Counted from the first letter of the stretch, positions 8,579-18,020 are shown. The stretch: 64,000 bases of DNA from Pseudomonas syringae (GCF_001698815.1 NZ_LGSI01000020.1:9483-73482); one strand, 5' to 3'. The notes: generated by a model from the letters alone, not told the origin. A program made the numbers and translations.

Positions 8579-9970
8579 TCACTTCCGATCCAGCCACACA
8601 GTCTGGGCATTACAGAACTCACGTACCCCGAAATGCGACAGCTCGCGGCCGAATCCGCTTTTCTTCACGCCGCCGAAGGTGACCCGTGGGTCCGATGCGC
8701 AATAGCCGTTGATGAACACGCCGCCAGTTTCCAGTTCGGCGGCCAGCTTTTCAGCCAGGGCAATATCACGGGTATAGATGGTCGAGGCGAGACCGAATTC
8801 GCTGTCGTTGGCCAGTTCCAGCGCATGCCGGGCGTCTCGCGCCGTGATGATCGATGCCACCGGGCCGAACAGTTCCTGTTTGAATGAGGTCATCTGATCG
8901 GTGACCTCGGCCAGCACCGTAGGCTCATAGAAATTGCCAAGGCCAGCGGTTTTTTTGCCACCGAGCAACAAGGTCGCGCCTTCTTCCAGAGTGTCCTGAA
9001 CCTGCTGATCCAGTTCGTCACGCAAATCGAAACGCGCCATGGGGCCGATATAGGTTTCAGTCGCCAATGGATCGCCCGTAACCAGCTGGCGTGTGGCTGC
9101 GACGAATTTTTCGGTGAAGGCTTCGACCACGCCTTGCTCGACAATCAGGCGCTTGGCAGCGGCGCAGACTTGCCCGGTATTTTGATAGCGGCCAATCACT
9201 GCGGCATTGACCGCTTCGTCCAGATCGGCGTCATTGAGCACAATGAACGGATCGGAGCCGCCCAACTCCAGGACGCATTTTTTCAACGCCGCACCGGCTT
9301 GAGCGCCGATGGCCATGCCGGCTCGCACACTACCGGTGAGGGTTACGGCTGCGATGCGCGGGTCAGCGATGGCTGTGGAAACACCTTGGGCATCGACGTT
9401 GATGACTTCGAAGACGCCTTCAGGAAAACCCGCACGCTTGAAGGCATCGAGCAACAGATAGGCGCAGCCCATGACATTCGGCGCGTGCTTGAGCACATAA
9501 GTGTTGCCAGCGATCAGCGCCGGTACTGCGCCGCGAACGACCTGCCAGATCGGGAAGTTCCACGGCATTACCGCCAGAATCGTACCCAGCGGCCGGTACT
9601 CGATGCGCGCCTTGCCACCTTCGACCAGCGTCGGTTCGGCGCTCAACATCGCTGGACCATGGGCGGCATACCATTCGCAGAGCTGGGCACATTTCTCGAT
9701 TTCGCCTCGCGCCTGAGTGATGGGCTTGCCCATTTCCAGCGTGATCCTGGTCGCCAGTTGATCCGCATCATCACGCAGCGCTCGGGCCAGCTCGACCAGC
9801 AACTCTGCGCGTTGCCCGAGCGTTGTCCGCCGCCAGACCGAAGCGCCGACAGCTGCGCGGGACAGCGCGCCGTCCAGTGCCGCTGCCGATTCGAAAGGGT
9901 AGTGGCCGATCTGCTCGCCGTTGACCGGATTGATGGATAGGGCATGGGTAAGGCTGGATATGGAAGTCAT
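8579..9970 (-). CDS. sad: Aldehyde dehydrogenase, succinate-semialdehyde type (Sad/YneI)
   Basis: A 463-residue NAD(P)-dependent aldehyde dehydrogenase. Visible are the substrate/cofactor region PWNFPIWQV, the general-base motif LELGGSDPF, the catalytic cysteine in NTGQVCAAAKR, and the C-terminal PRVTFGGVKKSGFGRELS. It is closest in style to the Sad/YneI branch, which oxidises succinate semialdehyde and related aldehydes in putrescine and GABA catabolism. The divergent gene encodes a PtrR-type LysR regulator; the same pairing (sad and ptrR/yneJ) occurs in E. coli, which strengthens the call. GabD-type alternatives are less likely given this neighbour. Confidence 0.8.
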   Translation of the reverse strand: MTSISSLTHALSINPVNGEQIGHYPFESAAALDGALSRAAVGASVWRRTTLGQRAELLVELARALRDDADQLATRITLEMGKPITQARGEIEKCAQLCEWYAAHGPAMLSAEPTLVEGGKARIEYRPLGTILAVMPWNFPIWQVVRGAVPALIAGNTYVLKHAPNVMGCAYLLLDAFKRAGFPEGVFEVINVDAQGVSTAIADPRIAAVTLTGSVRAGMAIGAQAGAALKKCVLELGGSDPFIVLNDADLDEAVNAAVIGRYQNTGQVCAAAKRLIVEQGVVEAFTEKFVAATRQLVTGDPLATETYIGPMARFDLRDELDQQVQDTLEEGATLLLGGKKTAGLGNFYEPTVLAEVTDQMTSFKQELFGPVASIITARDARHALELANDSEFGLASTIYTRDIALAEKLAAELETGGVFINGYCASDPRVTFGGVKKSGFGRELSHFGVREFCNAQTVWLDRK

Positions 9971-10069
9971 GTCACCGTCCTGCTTATGGGGATGAACAAA
10001 GAGTACGGTGGCTTTAAGCTTCTAGAAACTGAATAATACTGAGCATATCGTTCACGATTGGAGAATGAA

Positions 10070-10981
10070 GTGGATCTGGTCCAGCTGGAGATTTTCAAAG
10101 CCGTGGCTGAACATGGCAGCATCAGCGCAGCCGCACAGCACATTCACCGCGTGCCGTCGAACCTCACGACGCGGATCAAACAGCTGGAGCAGGATCTCGG
10201 GGTCGATCTGTTCATTCGCGAAAAAAGTCGTCTGCGCCTGTCGCCTGCCGGCTGGAGTTTTCTCGACTATGCCCGGCGCATTCTCGCCCTGGTGGAGGAA
10301 GCCCGCGTGACCGTAGCCGGAGCAGAACCGCGCGGGCCGCTGCCCCTCGGGTCGCTGGAGAGTACCGCTGCGGTGCGGATTCCTGGCCTGTTGGCGGCCT
10401 ATAACCAGAAGTACGCCAAGGTCGAACTGGATTTGTCCACTGGACCGTCTGGGGCAATGATCGACGGGGTGTTGTCTGGCAGGCTGGCTGCGGCGTTCGT
10501 CGATGGTCCGGTCCTGCATCCGGCCCTGGAGGGCGTACCGACTTTCGAGGAAGAGATGGTGATCATCGCGCCGCTGGGCCACGCGCCGATTCACCGTGGC
10601 CGGGATGTCAACGGCGCCAGTGTTTATGCCTTTCGGGCCAACTGTTCCTATCGGCATCATCTGGAAAACTGGTTCGCCCAGGATGCTGCTGTGCCGGGGA
10701 AAATCTTCGAAATCGAGTCTTATCACGGCATGCTGGCGTGCGTCAGCGCTGGTGCCGGACTGGCCTTGATGCCGCGCAGCATGCTGGAAAGCATGCCGGG
10801 ATGTGCGACGGTAAGCGTCTGGCCGTTGTCCGAAGCGTTTCGTTTCCTGCGCACCTGGCTGGTCTGGCGCAGGGGAACGATTTCACAAAGTTTGACGGTG
10901 TTCGTGCAAATGCTTGAGGAGCAGGGAGCGGCAACCCGACAGGCCGGTACGCATCGGGAAATTGAAACCTCGACAGTTTGA
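10070..10981 (+). CDS. ptrR: LysR-family regulator, PtrR-like
   Basis: A 303-residue LysR regulator with N-terminal helix-turn-helix ([20 protein letters not shown]) and a C-terminal effector domain. The GTG at 10070 is preferred: a GGAGA lies at 10060-10064, and the N-terminus MDLVQLEIF fits the family. It is divergent from the succinate-semialdehyde dehydrogenase across about 100 bp, where the operator is expected. In E. coli the PtrR regulator controls sad in putrescine use; the same role is inferred here. Confidence 0.75.
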   Translation: MDLVQLEIFKAVAEHGSISAAAQHIHRVPSNLTTRIKQLEQDLGVDLFIREKSRLRLSPAGWSFLDYARRILALVEEARVTVAGAEPRGPLPLGSLESTAAVRIPGLLAAYNQKYAKVELDLSTGPSGAMIDGVLSGRLAAAFVDGPVLHPALEGVPTFEEEMVIIAPLGHAPIHRGRDVNGASVYAFRANCSYRHHLENWFAQDAAVPGKIFEIESYHGMLACVSAGAGLALMPRSMLESMPGCATVSVWPLSEAFRFLRTWLVWRRGTISQSLTVFVQMLEEQGAATRQAGTHREIETSTV

Positions 10982-11035
10982 GCGTCGACAGCTCGCTCCC
11001 AAGCGGTCCGGCCTGATCGGCATTCAGTCCTGACC

Positions 11036-12364
11036 TCACTGGGTCGGCAATATTGCCCGCGCAAGTGTGCCGCCACGTGGTCGACGAAAAAGACGCAGTT
11101 CGCCGCCGTGCTCCAGCACAATTGCTCGCGCTGCCGAAAGCCCGAGGCCGACGCCCCCGGTGCTGCGGCTCCGTGACGACTCCAGCCGAAAAAAAGGCTC
11201 GAAGACCTTTTCCAGCGACGCTTCGGGAATACCCGGTCCGCTATCGGCCACTTCGATCACCACCGAGTTTGCGGAGCGGGTCAGGTTGATGGAAGGCGCT
11301 TCGGCGTATTTGATCGCGTTGTCAGTGAGGTTGATCACCACGCGCTTGATACCCAGCGGACGTCCGAAATACACCTGATTACCGGGTCCGGAAAACTCCA
11401 CCAGCACACCTTGATCCCGGTAGTCATCGATGATGGTCTGGATCAATTCGGAAAGATCGAAAGCCGTGGCAGGCTCAAGCCGCGCGTCGTCGCGGAAAAA
11501 GTCCAAGGCCGAGGTAATCATCGACTGCATTTCATCCACGTCGCGAAACAGTTTGCGCTGCTGTTCTTCATCCTCGATGAACTCGCCGCGCAAGCGCATG
11601 CGGGTCAATGGCGCCCGCAAATCGTGGGAGATGGCCGCGAGCATCTGCGTGCGGTCAGTGACAAAGTGCCGAATCTGCGCCTGCATGGCATTGAACGCGA
11701 TGATCGCCTGGCGTATCTCATAAGGGCCTTCGGGCGTGATGGCGGGGGAGTGGAAGTCACCGCCAAAACGCCGTGCGCCGTGGGCGAAACGTTTTAGTGG
11801 ACTGGCCAGCCGGCGCGTGGCGAACCAGGCGACGAGGACTACGGCAATCAGACCGAGCAGCGCCAGCACGCTGTTTCGAGCCAGTTGTGACATGCCCCAG
11901 GTACGGTCGGGCGCGACGAATGCCAGCCAGGTCGCGTCGCTCAATTGCACCGCCAGCATGTAGCGGGCCTGAGGATCGGCCTGCGGCCAATCGTCCGGTT
12001 CGTAGGCTTCTACGTGACGTTCCAGGGAATGGGTGAGCTGCTGGATGACATACGCGTCGCTGAAATCATCGCCTGTCAACGGCGCCCCAATACTCTGGTG
12101 ATCGGTGTACCAGTGCACGGTGAACAGTGAATTACTGGCAGCGACGGCCAGTTTGGGGCGTAACTCAGGCGGCGCTACTTCGACCAGGCGGGTGATGGCC
12201 GAGGCTTCTTCGAGCAGGCCGATCTGCTCCAGTGACGGTCGCGACCAGACGCCTGCCGCCTGCACAAATAACGCGTACAGCGCCAGACAGGTAACCATCG
12301 CGGCGATGATCGTCAGCGCGATCCAGCGCACGATGGTGTCCCTGGATCCGTGCAGAGCGCTCAT
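11036..12364 (-). CDS. Sensor histidine kinase (EnvZ-like architecture)
   Basis: A 442-residue inner-membrane kinase. Transmembrane segments near residues 14-35 and 164-183 flank a periplasmic sensor domain of about 130 residues. A HAMP linker follows, then the dimerisation box AISHDLRAPLTRMRLR with phospho-acceptor His247, and an HATPase domain with NLTDNAIKYAE, DSGPGIPE and GGVGLGLSAA. Its start overlaps the end of the response regulator gene by 4 bp (12361-12364), so the two are translationally coupled. The signal is unknown. Confidence 0.9.
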   Translation of the reverse strand: MSALHGSRDTIVRWIALTIIAAMVTCLALYALFVQAAGVWSRPSLEQIGLLEEASAITRLVEVAPPELRPKLAVAASNSLFTVHWYTDHQSIGAPLTGDDFSDAYVIQQLTHSLERHVEAYEPDDWPQADPQARYMLAVQLSDATWLAFVAPDRTWGMSQLARNSVLALLGLIAVVLVAWFATRRLASPLKRFAHGARRFGGDFHSPAITPEGPYEIRQAIIAFNAMQAQIRHFVTDRTQMLAAISHDLRAPLTRMRLRGEFIEDEEQQRKLFRDVDEMQSMITSALDFFRDDARLEPATAFDLSELIQTIIDDYRDQGVLVEFSGPGNQVYFGRPLGIKRVVINLTDNAIKYAEAPSINLTRSANSVVIEVADSGPGIPEASLEKVFEPFFRLESSRSRSTGGVGLGLSAARAIVLEHGGELRLFRRPRGGTLARAILPTQ

Positions 12365-13071
12365 CGCCGGCTCACATCGGCGGTGAATATATAACCGCCG
12401 TTTCGCACGGTGCGGATGATGTCGGGCCGCTTGCTGTCGGGTTCGATCTTGCGGCGCAACCGACTGACCTGCACATCGATGCTGCGATCAAATGCCTCGT
12501 GGGTATGCCCGCGCGCCAGATCGAGCAATTGCTCGCGGGTGAGAATCCGTTGCGGGTGCTCGATGAACACTCGCAACAGGTCATATTCGCCACCTGACAG
12601 CGGAACCATGACGCCTTGCGCCGAGCGCAGTTCCCGGCGCGTCAGGTCAAACTGCCAGTCGCCGAACAGGATCAGCGGGTGGCTTTTATCCGCTGTTCGC
12701 ACGGGGTGATCCGGGGTGCGTCTTTGCACCGAGCGTAACCGCGCCAGTAGTTCGCGCGGGTCGAAAGGTTTGGTCAGGTAATCGTCCGCGCCCAGTTCCA
12801 GGCCGATAATCCGGTCGCTGACTTCGCTCATCGCCGTCAACATAACCACCGGCGTGTTCGACTCAGTGCGAATCTTCTGGCAAAGACTCAAACCACCTTC
12901 GCCAGGCAGCATTACGTCAAGAATGATGATGTCGGGACGCTGACTCTTTATCGCCGCCCACATGCTGATTCCGTCGCCCGCAACTTCAACTTCGTAGGCG
13001 TGCCGGACGAAAAATCTTTTCAGCAGGTCGAGGATTTCGACGTCATCGTCGACGATCAGAAGTTTGCTCAC
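12361..13071 (-). CDS. OmpR-family response regulator
   Basis: A 236-residue regulator with a receiver domain (acidic cluster DDD at 8-10, phospho-acceptor Asp52 in ILDVMLPGEGG, Lys in LTKPFDPRE) and a C-terminal winged helix ending in TVRNGGYIFTADV. I place the start at the GTG at 13071, which begins SKLLIVDDD as receiver domains do. An in-frame ATG at about 13131 would add residues with no receiver similarity. It is the first gene of a two-gene operon with the overlapping kinase. Confidence 0.85.
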   Translation of the reverse strand: MSKLLIVDDDVEILDLLKRFFVRHAYEVEVAGDGISMWAAIKSQRPDIIILDVMLPGEGGLSLCQKIRTESNTPVVMLTAMSEVSDRIIGLELGADDYLTKPFDPRELLARLRSVQRRTPDHPVRTADKSHPLILFGDWQFDLTRRELRSAQGVMVPLSGGEYDLLRVFIEHPQRILTREQLLDLARGHTHEAFDRSIDVQVSRLRRKIEPDSKRPDIIRTVRNGGYIFTADVSRR

Positions 13072-13239
13072 GAAGGTCCAGTCAAGGCGATTAATGAGCC
13101 CTAATCTAAGTGAAATAAATTGCCCGGTCATATATTTCAATCCGGTAACAATCATTCCACACAGGCATATTCAGGGCACATCGATCACGCAGCACTGACG
13201 GATCTCGATCAACACTTCAGCGGATACCAGGCGCGGCAT

Positions 13240-14127
13240 TCATCCTTTGGTCTTGATGGAATACATGCCCCCGAGTATTACCAATACCGCACCGATAACA
13301 GTCCAGGTATCAGGAATTTCGCCGAAAACGGCAAAGCCTATAAGGGTCGCGAATACCAAAAGTGCGTAGTTGAACGGCTGCAGAGTTCCGGCTGTTGCAT
13401 ATCTAAGGGACTGAATGAGGAGGAGTTGGGCGACCACACCCGTCAGCGAGAGTACGCCCATCAAAACCCATTCGGACGCAGTCGGCGCAACCCAGCCGGG
13501 CAACCCGACAAAGGTTACCGCTGTGGCGCCGACGACCGCCATGTAAAGCATGTTCGTCGCGAAGGAGTCGTGTTGGCTGATGCGGCGCGTGAGAACGTTG
13601 AACAGGGCAAAACCCAGTGCGGACACCAGGGGGATCAATGCCACGAGGTCGAAAACGCCTGCACCGGGGCGAAGAATGACGAGGGTTCCCGAGAAACCTA
13701 TCGCGGCCGCTATCCAGCGACGCATCCCGATAAACTCACTCAGCATGAATCCGGCTAAACCCAGCGTCATCAACGGAAATACCGCATACAGGGCATGCAT
13801 TTCCGCCAGGCCGAGAAAGCGCAGTCCAATTGCAAAAAGCGCCACATCGGCCACTCCCACCAGCGCTCGAACAACTTGCTGCCAAGGATGCCTGCTGACG
13901 ATGGAAGCCCGGATACCGCCTCGATAGGCTGCATACCCAAGCGCAAATACGACAAACACCCAATAGCGCACCATCATCAGTTGTGCGACGGGGAGGTCTT
14001 TGACGAGCACTTTGGTTATGCCGTCCTGGCTCGCAAAGATAAGCATGGACAGCAGGCACAGGAAAATACCCAGCTGCGGGCGTGGGACTTCAATGGCTCG
14101 CTCTACATTCGCCAGCTGTTCGCTCAT
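13240..14127 (-). CDS. DMT-superfamily (EamA) transporter
   Basis: A polytopic protein of about 295 residues with two EamA repeats and about ten membrane segments. Repeat 1 starts with GIFLCLLSMLIFASQDGITK and includes VRYWVFVVFALGY; repeat 2 includes LGFALFNVLTRRI and PFNYALLVFATLIGF. The ATG at 14127 gives the expected short N-terminal tail. It is distinct from the DMT protein at 2044-2940. Substrate unknown. It lies alone between the two-component operon and an eroded region. Confidence 0.8.
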   Translation of the reverse strand: MSEQLANVERAIEVPRPQLGIFLCLLSMLIFASQDGITKVLVKDLPVAQLMMVRYWVFVVFALGYAAYRGGIRASIVSRHPWQQVVRALVGVADVALFAIGLRFLGLAEMHALYAVFPLMTLGLAGFMLSEFIGMRRWIAAAIGFSGTLVILRPGAGVFDLVALIPLVSALGFALFNVLTRRISQHDSFATNMLYMAVVGATAVTFVGLPGWVAPTASEWVLMGVLSLTGVVAQLLLIQSLRYATAGTLQPFNYALLVFATLIGFAVFGEIPDTWTVIGAVLVILGGMYSIKTKG

Positions 14128-14228
14128 GATGCTAGTCACTTCAATGATTGCTGAGGTAAAGCGTTTTTCAGGGGGTAGCGGTAGCTGAAGATTTGCCAGA
14201 TCGCGGATGTATCGCGCCGGCTGAATCA

Positions 14229-14460
14229 TCACCGCGCCAGGCGTATGGTGGTAACCGACAGCACCGTGCCAAAGATTTCTTCCTGGAGCAGTCGACGGTC
14301 CCGATCGACACCATCGACTACCGTCAGTTGTACGAAGGCATCGTTCTGAGTATCGCCGCCGTACACGATGTCCTGGCGTAGTCAGGGTAAGACTTCACCT
14401 TGTCCAAGTGATCAGGGCTGACCAGTGCGCCAGCGCGTTTCTGCTCGCCGCACCTGATCG
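14229..14460 (-). pseudogene. Aldehyde dehydrogenase remnant
   Basis: The minus strand encodes a run typical of the C-terminal third of aldehyde dehydrogenases: VDGVDRDRRLLQEEIFGTVL continuing SVTT, preceded by DIVYGGD. Just upstream in a second frame it reads GALVSPDHLDKVKSYPDYA, which matches the GPLVS...LDKV...GYI segment of the same family. A frameshift near 14378 separates them. The catalytic cysteine region and the NAD fold are absent. The closest style is the alpha-ketoglutarate semialdehyde dehydrogenase branch, at low certainty. The rest of the gap to 14572 shows no clear family. Confidence 0.6.
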
Positions 14461-14572
14461 GCTGGATTACCACCACTACCGGTTCCAACGCCCTTGATAT
14501 GTAACTGATTACCGGTGTGCTGTGCCTGGGGGCGACTAAACCGATGCTGCCGGAAGCCGCGAAGCTCTGTGT

Positions 14573-15136
14573 CTACGCCGGCAGCAATCCCGCCATACGA
14601 TAACTTGCAATCAGCGTGTCATAGAGCCCGATATCCGCGCGGCTTCTTGCCATGAGCTGAGCGCCGGAGACCGCAGCGAAAATCGCGCGGGCTTGCGCTT
14701 CGTTGTCCTCGGGTCTGGAGCCGTTCGCAGCAGACAGGACTTTGCCGAGCCAGGCCACGCTAATGTCGGCGAAGGTCTGGATCTCGATCTTGACTGGTTC
14801 GGGCAGATCGTCGAATTCGGCGGACATGAAGCTGCACAGGCACAACCGGTTGCCGTTCGCCAGCGAGCGGCGAAACAGCTCGGGATATCGGCGCAGGCAG
14901 CTGGCCGGGTCCGGCATTTCGGCCAGCATGATTTCCAGTTCGGCCGCCGTGTCTTGCCAATAGCGCCGGGCTACGGCTGCACCAAGATCGGCCTTGCTCG
15001 GGAAGTGGTAGTAGATGCTCGCGCTCTTGATGCCCACGACTTCGCCGAGATCACGAAAATTCAAACCGCTGTAGCCACGGGCCTGCGCGGCGTCCTTGGC
15101 GGCGGCCAGAATGGCTTCTCGATGGTTTGAACTCAC
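14573..15136 (-). CDS. TetR-family repressor
   Basis: A 187-residue regulator with a canonical TetR helix-turn-helix (ARGYSGLNFRDLGEVVGIKS, then ASIYYHFPSKADL) and an all-helical ligand domain. The GTG at 15136 has a strong AGGAGG 7 bases upstream and starts SSNHREAIL; upstream in-frame codons are less well placed. It is divergent from a glutathione S-transferase gene, and a perfect inverted repeat lies between the two. The likely role is local repression relieved by an electrophile or drug. Confidence 0.85.
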   Translation of the reverse strand: MSSNHREAILAAAKDAAQARGYSGLNFRDLGEVVGIKSASIYYHFPSKADLGAAVARRYWQDTAAELEIMLAEMPDPASCLRRYPELFRRSLANGNRLCLCSFMSAEFDDLPEPVKIEIQTFADISVAWLGKVLSAANGSRPEDNEAQARAIFAAVSGAQLMARSRADIGLYDTLIASYRMAGLLPA

Positions 15137-15214
15137 TTCACTGCCTCCTCGGTTCAATGGCTGCGCATATTAAGCGATACAAAGCACTTGACCGTTAAAT
15201 TTTCAGTCGTTACC

Positions 15215-15244
15215 TTCTACCTACCAACTGGCAGATAGGTAGAA
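15215..15244. promoter_or_regulatory. Candidate TetR operator between tetR and gst
   Basis: A perfect 9-bp inverted repeat, TTCTACCTA (15215-15223) and TAGGTAGAA (15236-15244), with a 12-bp spacer. It lies just upstream of the gst start at 15252. This is the position expected for an operator that covers the gst promoter and ribosome-binding region. Confidence 0.65.
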
Positions 15245-15251
15245 TCTCATT

Positions 15252-15929
15252 ATGAACTCCAACACCCCCTCAGACACAAGTACGCTGATCATCTACGACT
15301 GGCACACAGGCCCGTATCCGGCACGTGTACGCATCGCCCTGGCAGAGAAAGAGCTGCAATCGCGCACCCGTTTCGTTTCAATCGATCTCTGGAAAGGCGA
15401 GCACAAGACTCCGGAGTTCCTCGCAAAGAATTACTCCGGCACGCTCCCGGTGCTGGAGCTCGATGACGGGACCCTCATCGCGGAATGCACCGCGATTACC
15501 GAATACCTCGACAGCCTTGATGGCGCGCCCACGCTCACCGGCAGCACGCCGCTGGAGAAGGGCGTGATCCACATGATGAGCAAGCGCGCCGAACTGGAAC
15601 TGCTGGACGCCGTCAGTGTGTATTTCCATCACGCCACGCCGGGGCTTGGTCCTGACGTCGAGCTTTACCAGAATGCCGAATGGGGTTTTCGCCAGCGTGA
15701 TAAAGCCCTGCGCGGCATGCATTACTTCGATGCTGTTCTGCAAACCCGGCCGTTCGTCGCGGGTGAAACGTTTTCAATGGCCGACATCACCGTTATCGGC
15801 GGTTTGATCTTTGCGGGGCTCGTAGAGCTGGCGGTCCCTGAAGAATGTCAGGCACTGCAAGCCTGGTACGCAAGGATGCAGGAACGTCCAAGCGTTAAAA
15901 ACCGGGTGACCATGTCCGAGCCGGCCTGA
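15252..15929 (+). CDS. Glutathione S-transferase family protein
   Basis: A 225-residue cytosolic protein. The N-terminal 85 residues have the thioredoxin-like GST fold (YDWHTGPYPARVRIALAEKE, GTLPVLELDDGTLIAECTAI). The helical C-terminal domain carries the conserved GETFSMADITVIGG hydrophobic-core motif. GSTs conjugate or reduce electrophiles with glutathione. Divergent pairing with a TetR repressor and an intervening palindrome suggests induction by its own substrate class. Confidence 0.85.
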   Translation: MNSNTPSDTSTLIIYDWHTGPYPARVRIALAEKELQSRTRFVSIDLWKGEHKTPEFLAKNYSGTLPVLELDDGTLIAECTAITEYLDSLDGAPTLTGSTPLEKGVIHMMSKRAELELLDAVSVYFHHATPGLGPDVELYQNAEWGFRQRDKALRGMHYFDAVLQTRPFVAGETFSMADITVIGGLIFAGLVELAVPEECQALQAWYARMQERPSVKNRVTMSEPA

Positions 15930-16119
15930 CATTCGATTGCGCTCAAGGCGGCGCAGCATCTGGATTGCCGGGGATTCGACCGTGCTTGCTGGGGTTTGGA
16001 GCGTTTGTGCAAGTCGGCATCTGCTGACACAAATCAATTAGTTGCACTGCGTTTTTCAATCAGCCCTCGGTAACCGGCAATAGGGTGTACCATCTGAGTC
16101 TGTCCTTCGGATATCAGCC

Positions 16120-16554
16120 ATGCCCACGCTCAGCGAAGAGAGCCGTCAGATCGTAGCTTCTCTGGCGCACCGCGTTGGCCCCAACGCTGACATTGAAACA
16201 ATTGCTCAAGCGGTCGTTTCCATACTGCAGGATATGGACGTAGCGCTCACGCCTGTCATCGGCCAACAAGGGGCGGCGGCGCTGTTGCGGCGCAGCCTCC
16301 ATCTTTGTGTGACGACTCATCCAAGTCTGGCTGCCAGCTATGGCAGCTTGCAGGCATCGCCTATTCTGACTGCCATCGCAGCCGTACTCGTCGAGCAAAG
16401 CAAAACCAACGGGCTGTTTTTTGGGAAAGTCTTGTTGACCACGTATTACGGGTTGCTGACCACGCTGATCGGGCCTTCGTTAACCGCGCGTTTGCTTTGC
16501 AACGTATGGGAGCCTTCTTTGAGCGACACCCCTTCGCAGGAAAAATCGCCATGA
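16120..16554 (+). CDS. Small helical protein, first gene of the KaiC-like module
   Basis: A 144-residue, largely helical protein without a signal peptide. I do not recognise a family. Its C-terminal half is hydrophobic (ASPILTAIAAVLVEQ, GKVLLTTYYGLLTTLIGPSL) but not clearly transmembrane. Its stop codon overlaps the ATG of the KaiC-like gene (ATGA at 16551-16554), so the two are translationally coupled and probably made in fixed ratio. A role as partner or adaptor of the ATPase is an inference from coupling only. It is not KaiA or KaiB by sequence. Confidence 0.7.
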   Translation: MPTLSEESRQIVASLAHRVGPNADIETIAQAVVSILQDMDVALTPVIGQQGAAALLRRSLHLCVTTHPSLAASYGSLQASPILTAIAAVLVEQSKTNGLFFGKVLLTTYYGLLTTLIGPSLTARLLCNVWEPSLSDTPSQEKSP

Positions 16555-18011
16555 GCACCAAAGTGACTATCAACCGTCTGGCCACCGGCGTGCCAGGACT
16601 GGACGAGGTGCTGGGCGGAGGTTTGCCGGAGTTTTCGTTCAATCTGATCGCGGGCCCGCCTGGCTGCGGTAAAACTACCCTGGCGCATCAGATGATGTTT
16701 GCCCTGGCGACGCCCGAGCGCCCGGCCTTGTTCTTTACGGTACTGGGCGAGCCGCCGCTGAAGATGCTGCGTTATCAGCAGCAGTTCGATTTTTTCGACA
16801 GTGACGCGATAAATAAGTCGATTCGCTACGTGAATCTGGTCGACGACACACTGGCCGGAGATCTTGACGAAGTCTTGCGTCGTATCGTCAGCGAGGTGGA
16901 GATTCATAACCCGTCGCTGGTGTTCGTCGACTCGTTCCGTTCCGTGGTGCTGGCGAGCCAGACCCAGGACAACCCCAACAACAATCTGCCGCAGTTCATT
17001 CAGCAATTGGGCATGTTGATGACCACCTGGCAGGCGACGACTTTCCTGATTGGGGAATATTTCACCGAAACCGACACCAACCCGATTTTCACCGTGGCCG
17101 ACGGCCTCATCTGGTTGCGTCAGAGCGTCCAGCGCAACTCCATGGTGCGCAAGATGGAAATCATGAAGATGCGCGGCCAGCCGACACTGCCGGGGCTGCA
17201 CACCTTCCGGATCGCCAGTTCCGGGATCAAAGTGTTCGCGCCGGCCGCGCGCAACCTGAACGAGGCGCCTCTGGAGTTCCCGGTCAAACGCCTGAAAATG
17301 GGCGTGCCCCGGCTCGACGACATGCTTGGTGGCGGGTTGCCTCGCGGGTATTCCTTGCTGGTGGCAGGGCCGTCGGGCTCGGGTAAAAGTATTCTCGCGG
17401 CGTCCTTCCTGGCCGAGGGTGCGCGCAATGGCGAAACAGGCGTCATCGCGGTCTTCGAGCAGCGCCCCAATCACTCGCAAAACGCCACGCTTTCTGACTT
17501 GATCCAGAGTGGAATGGTGGCGCTGGTGGACAGTCGCGCTCCGGATCTGTCGATTGACGAAATCGTCCATTTGCTGCTCAGCGAGATCAGCCAGCTCAAA
17601 GCCACTCGTGTGGTGATCGATTCGCTCTCAGGTTTCGAGCTGGCGCTGGCACCGACTTTCCGCGAAGACTTTCGCGAATCGCTGTCGCGTATGGTGACCG
17701 CGCTGACCAGCGCGGGAGTCAGCGTATTGATGACGTCCGAACTGGAAGATCGCTACACCGACCTGCGTTTCAGCCCTTATGGCACGGCGTTTCTCACCGA
17801 CGCGATCATCGTCCAGCGCTACATCGAAGTGCAGAGTCGCTTGCTGCGCATTATGGCGGTGGTCAAGGTTCGCGCCAGCGCCCACTCCGATGAATTACGC
17901 CTGTACAGCATCGACGATAAGGGTTTGCAGATCGGCGAGATGCTGCCGGATCAGGAAGGTTTACTGGGTGGGCGGCCGACCCGGCAGCGCCCGGGCATAA
18001 ACAATGCGTAA
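16551..18011 (+). CDS. KaiC-like double RecA-domain ATPase
   Basis: A 486-residue cytosolic protein with two tandem KaiC/RecA domains. Walker A motifs are at residues 35-42 (GPPGCGKT) and about 276-283 (GPSGSGKS). Walker B-type strands are LVFVDSF and RVVIDSLSGF. Each domain opens with the KaiC signature GVPGLDEVLGGGLP or GVPRLDDMLGGGLP. Domain 2 keeps the catalytic-glutamate region (GVIAVFEQRPN). In cyanobacterial KaiC the phospho-sites S431-T432 lie in the CII strand before TDTII; here the aligned positions read A-F before LTDAII. A clock-type phosphorylation cycle is therefore unlikely. It probably assembles as an ATP-dependent hexamer. The start is fixed by the ATGA overlap with the upstream gene. 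Confidence 0.88.
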   Translation: MSTKVTINRLATGVPGLDEVLGGGLPEFSFNLIAGPPGCGKTTLAHQMMFALATPERPALFFTVLGEPPLKMLRYQQQFDFFDSDAINKSIRYVNLVDDTLAGDLDEVLRRIVSEVEIHNPSLVFVDSFRSVVLASQTQDNPNNNLPQFIQQLGMLMTTWQATTFLIGEYFTETDTNPIFTVADGLIWLRQSVQRNSMVRKMEIMKMRGQPTLPGLHTFRIASSGIKVFAPAARNLNEAPLEFPVKRLKMGVPRLDDMLGGGLPRGYSLLVAGPSGSGKSILAASFLAEGARNGETGVIAVFEQRPNHSQNATLSDLIQSGMVALVDSRAPDLSIDEIVHLLLSEISQLKATRVVIDSLSGFELALAPTFREDFRESLSRMVTALTSAGVSVLMTSELEDRYTDLRFSPYGTAFLTDAIIVQRYIEVQSRLLRIMAVVKVRASAHSDELRLYSIDDKGLQIGEMLPDQEGLLGGRPTRQRPGINNA

Positions 18012-18020
18012 CTCAACCTC

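Noticed and set aside
8032..8622. Minus-strand open frame encoding a repetitive Arg/Ser-rich protein
   Set aside because: It is a translation of the REPIN array, with no ribosome site and no family similarity.
14461..14572. Plus-strand frame with LITGVLCLGATKPMLPEAAK
   Set aside because: Protein-like but interrupted by stop codons and too short; may be part of the same decayed region, not assignable.
16551..18011. A circadian-clock KaiC
   Set aside because: KaiA and KaiB are absent and the S431-T432 phospho-site positions are Ala-Phe. A clock function is not supported.
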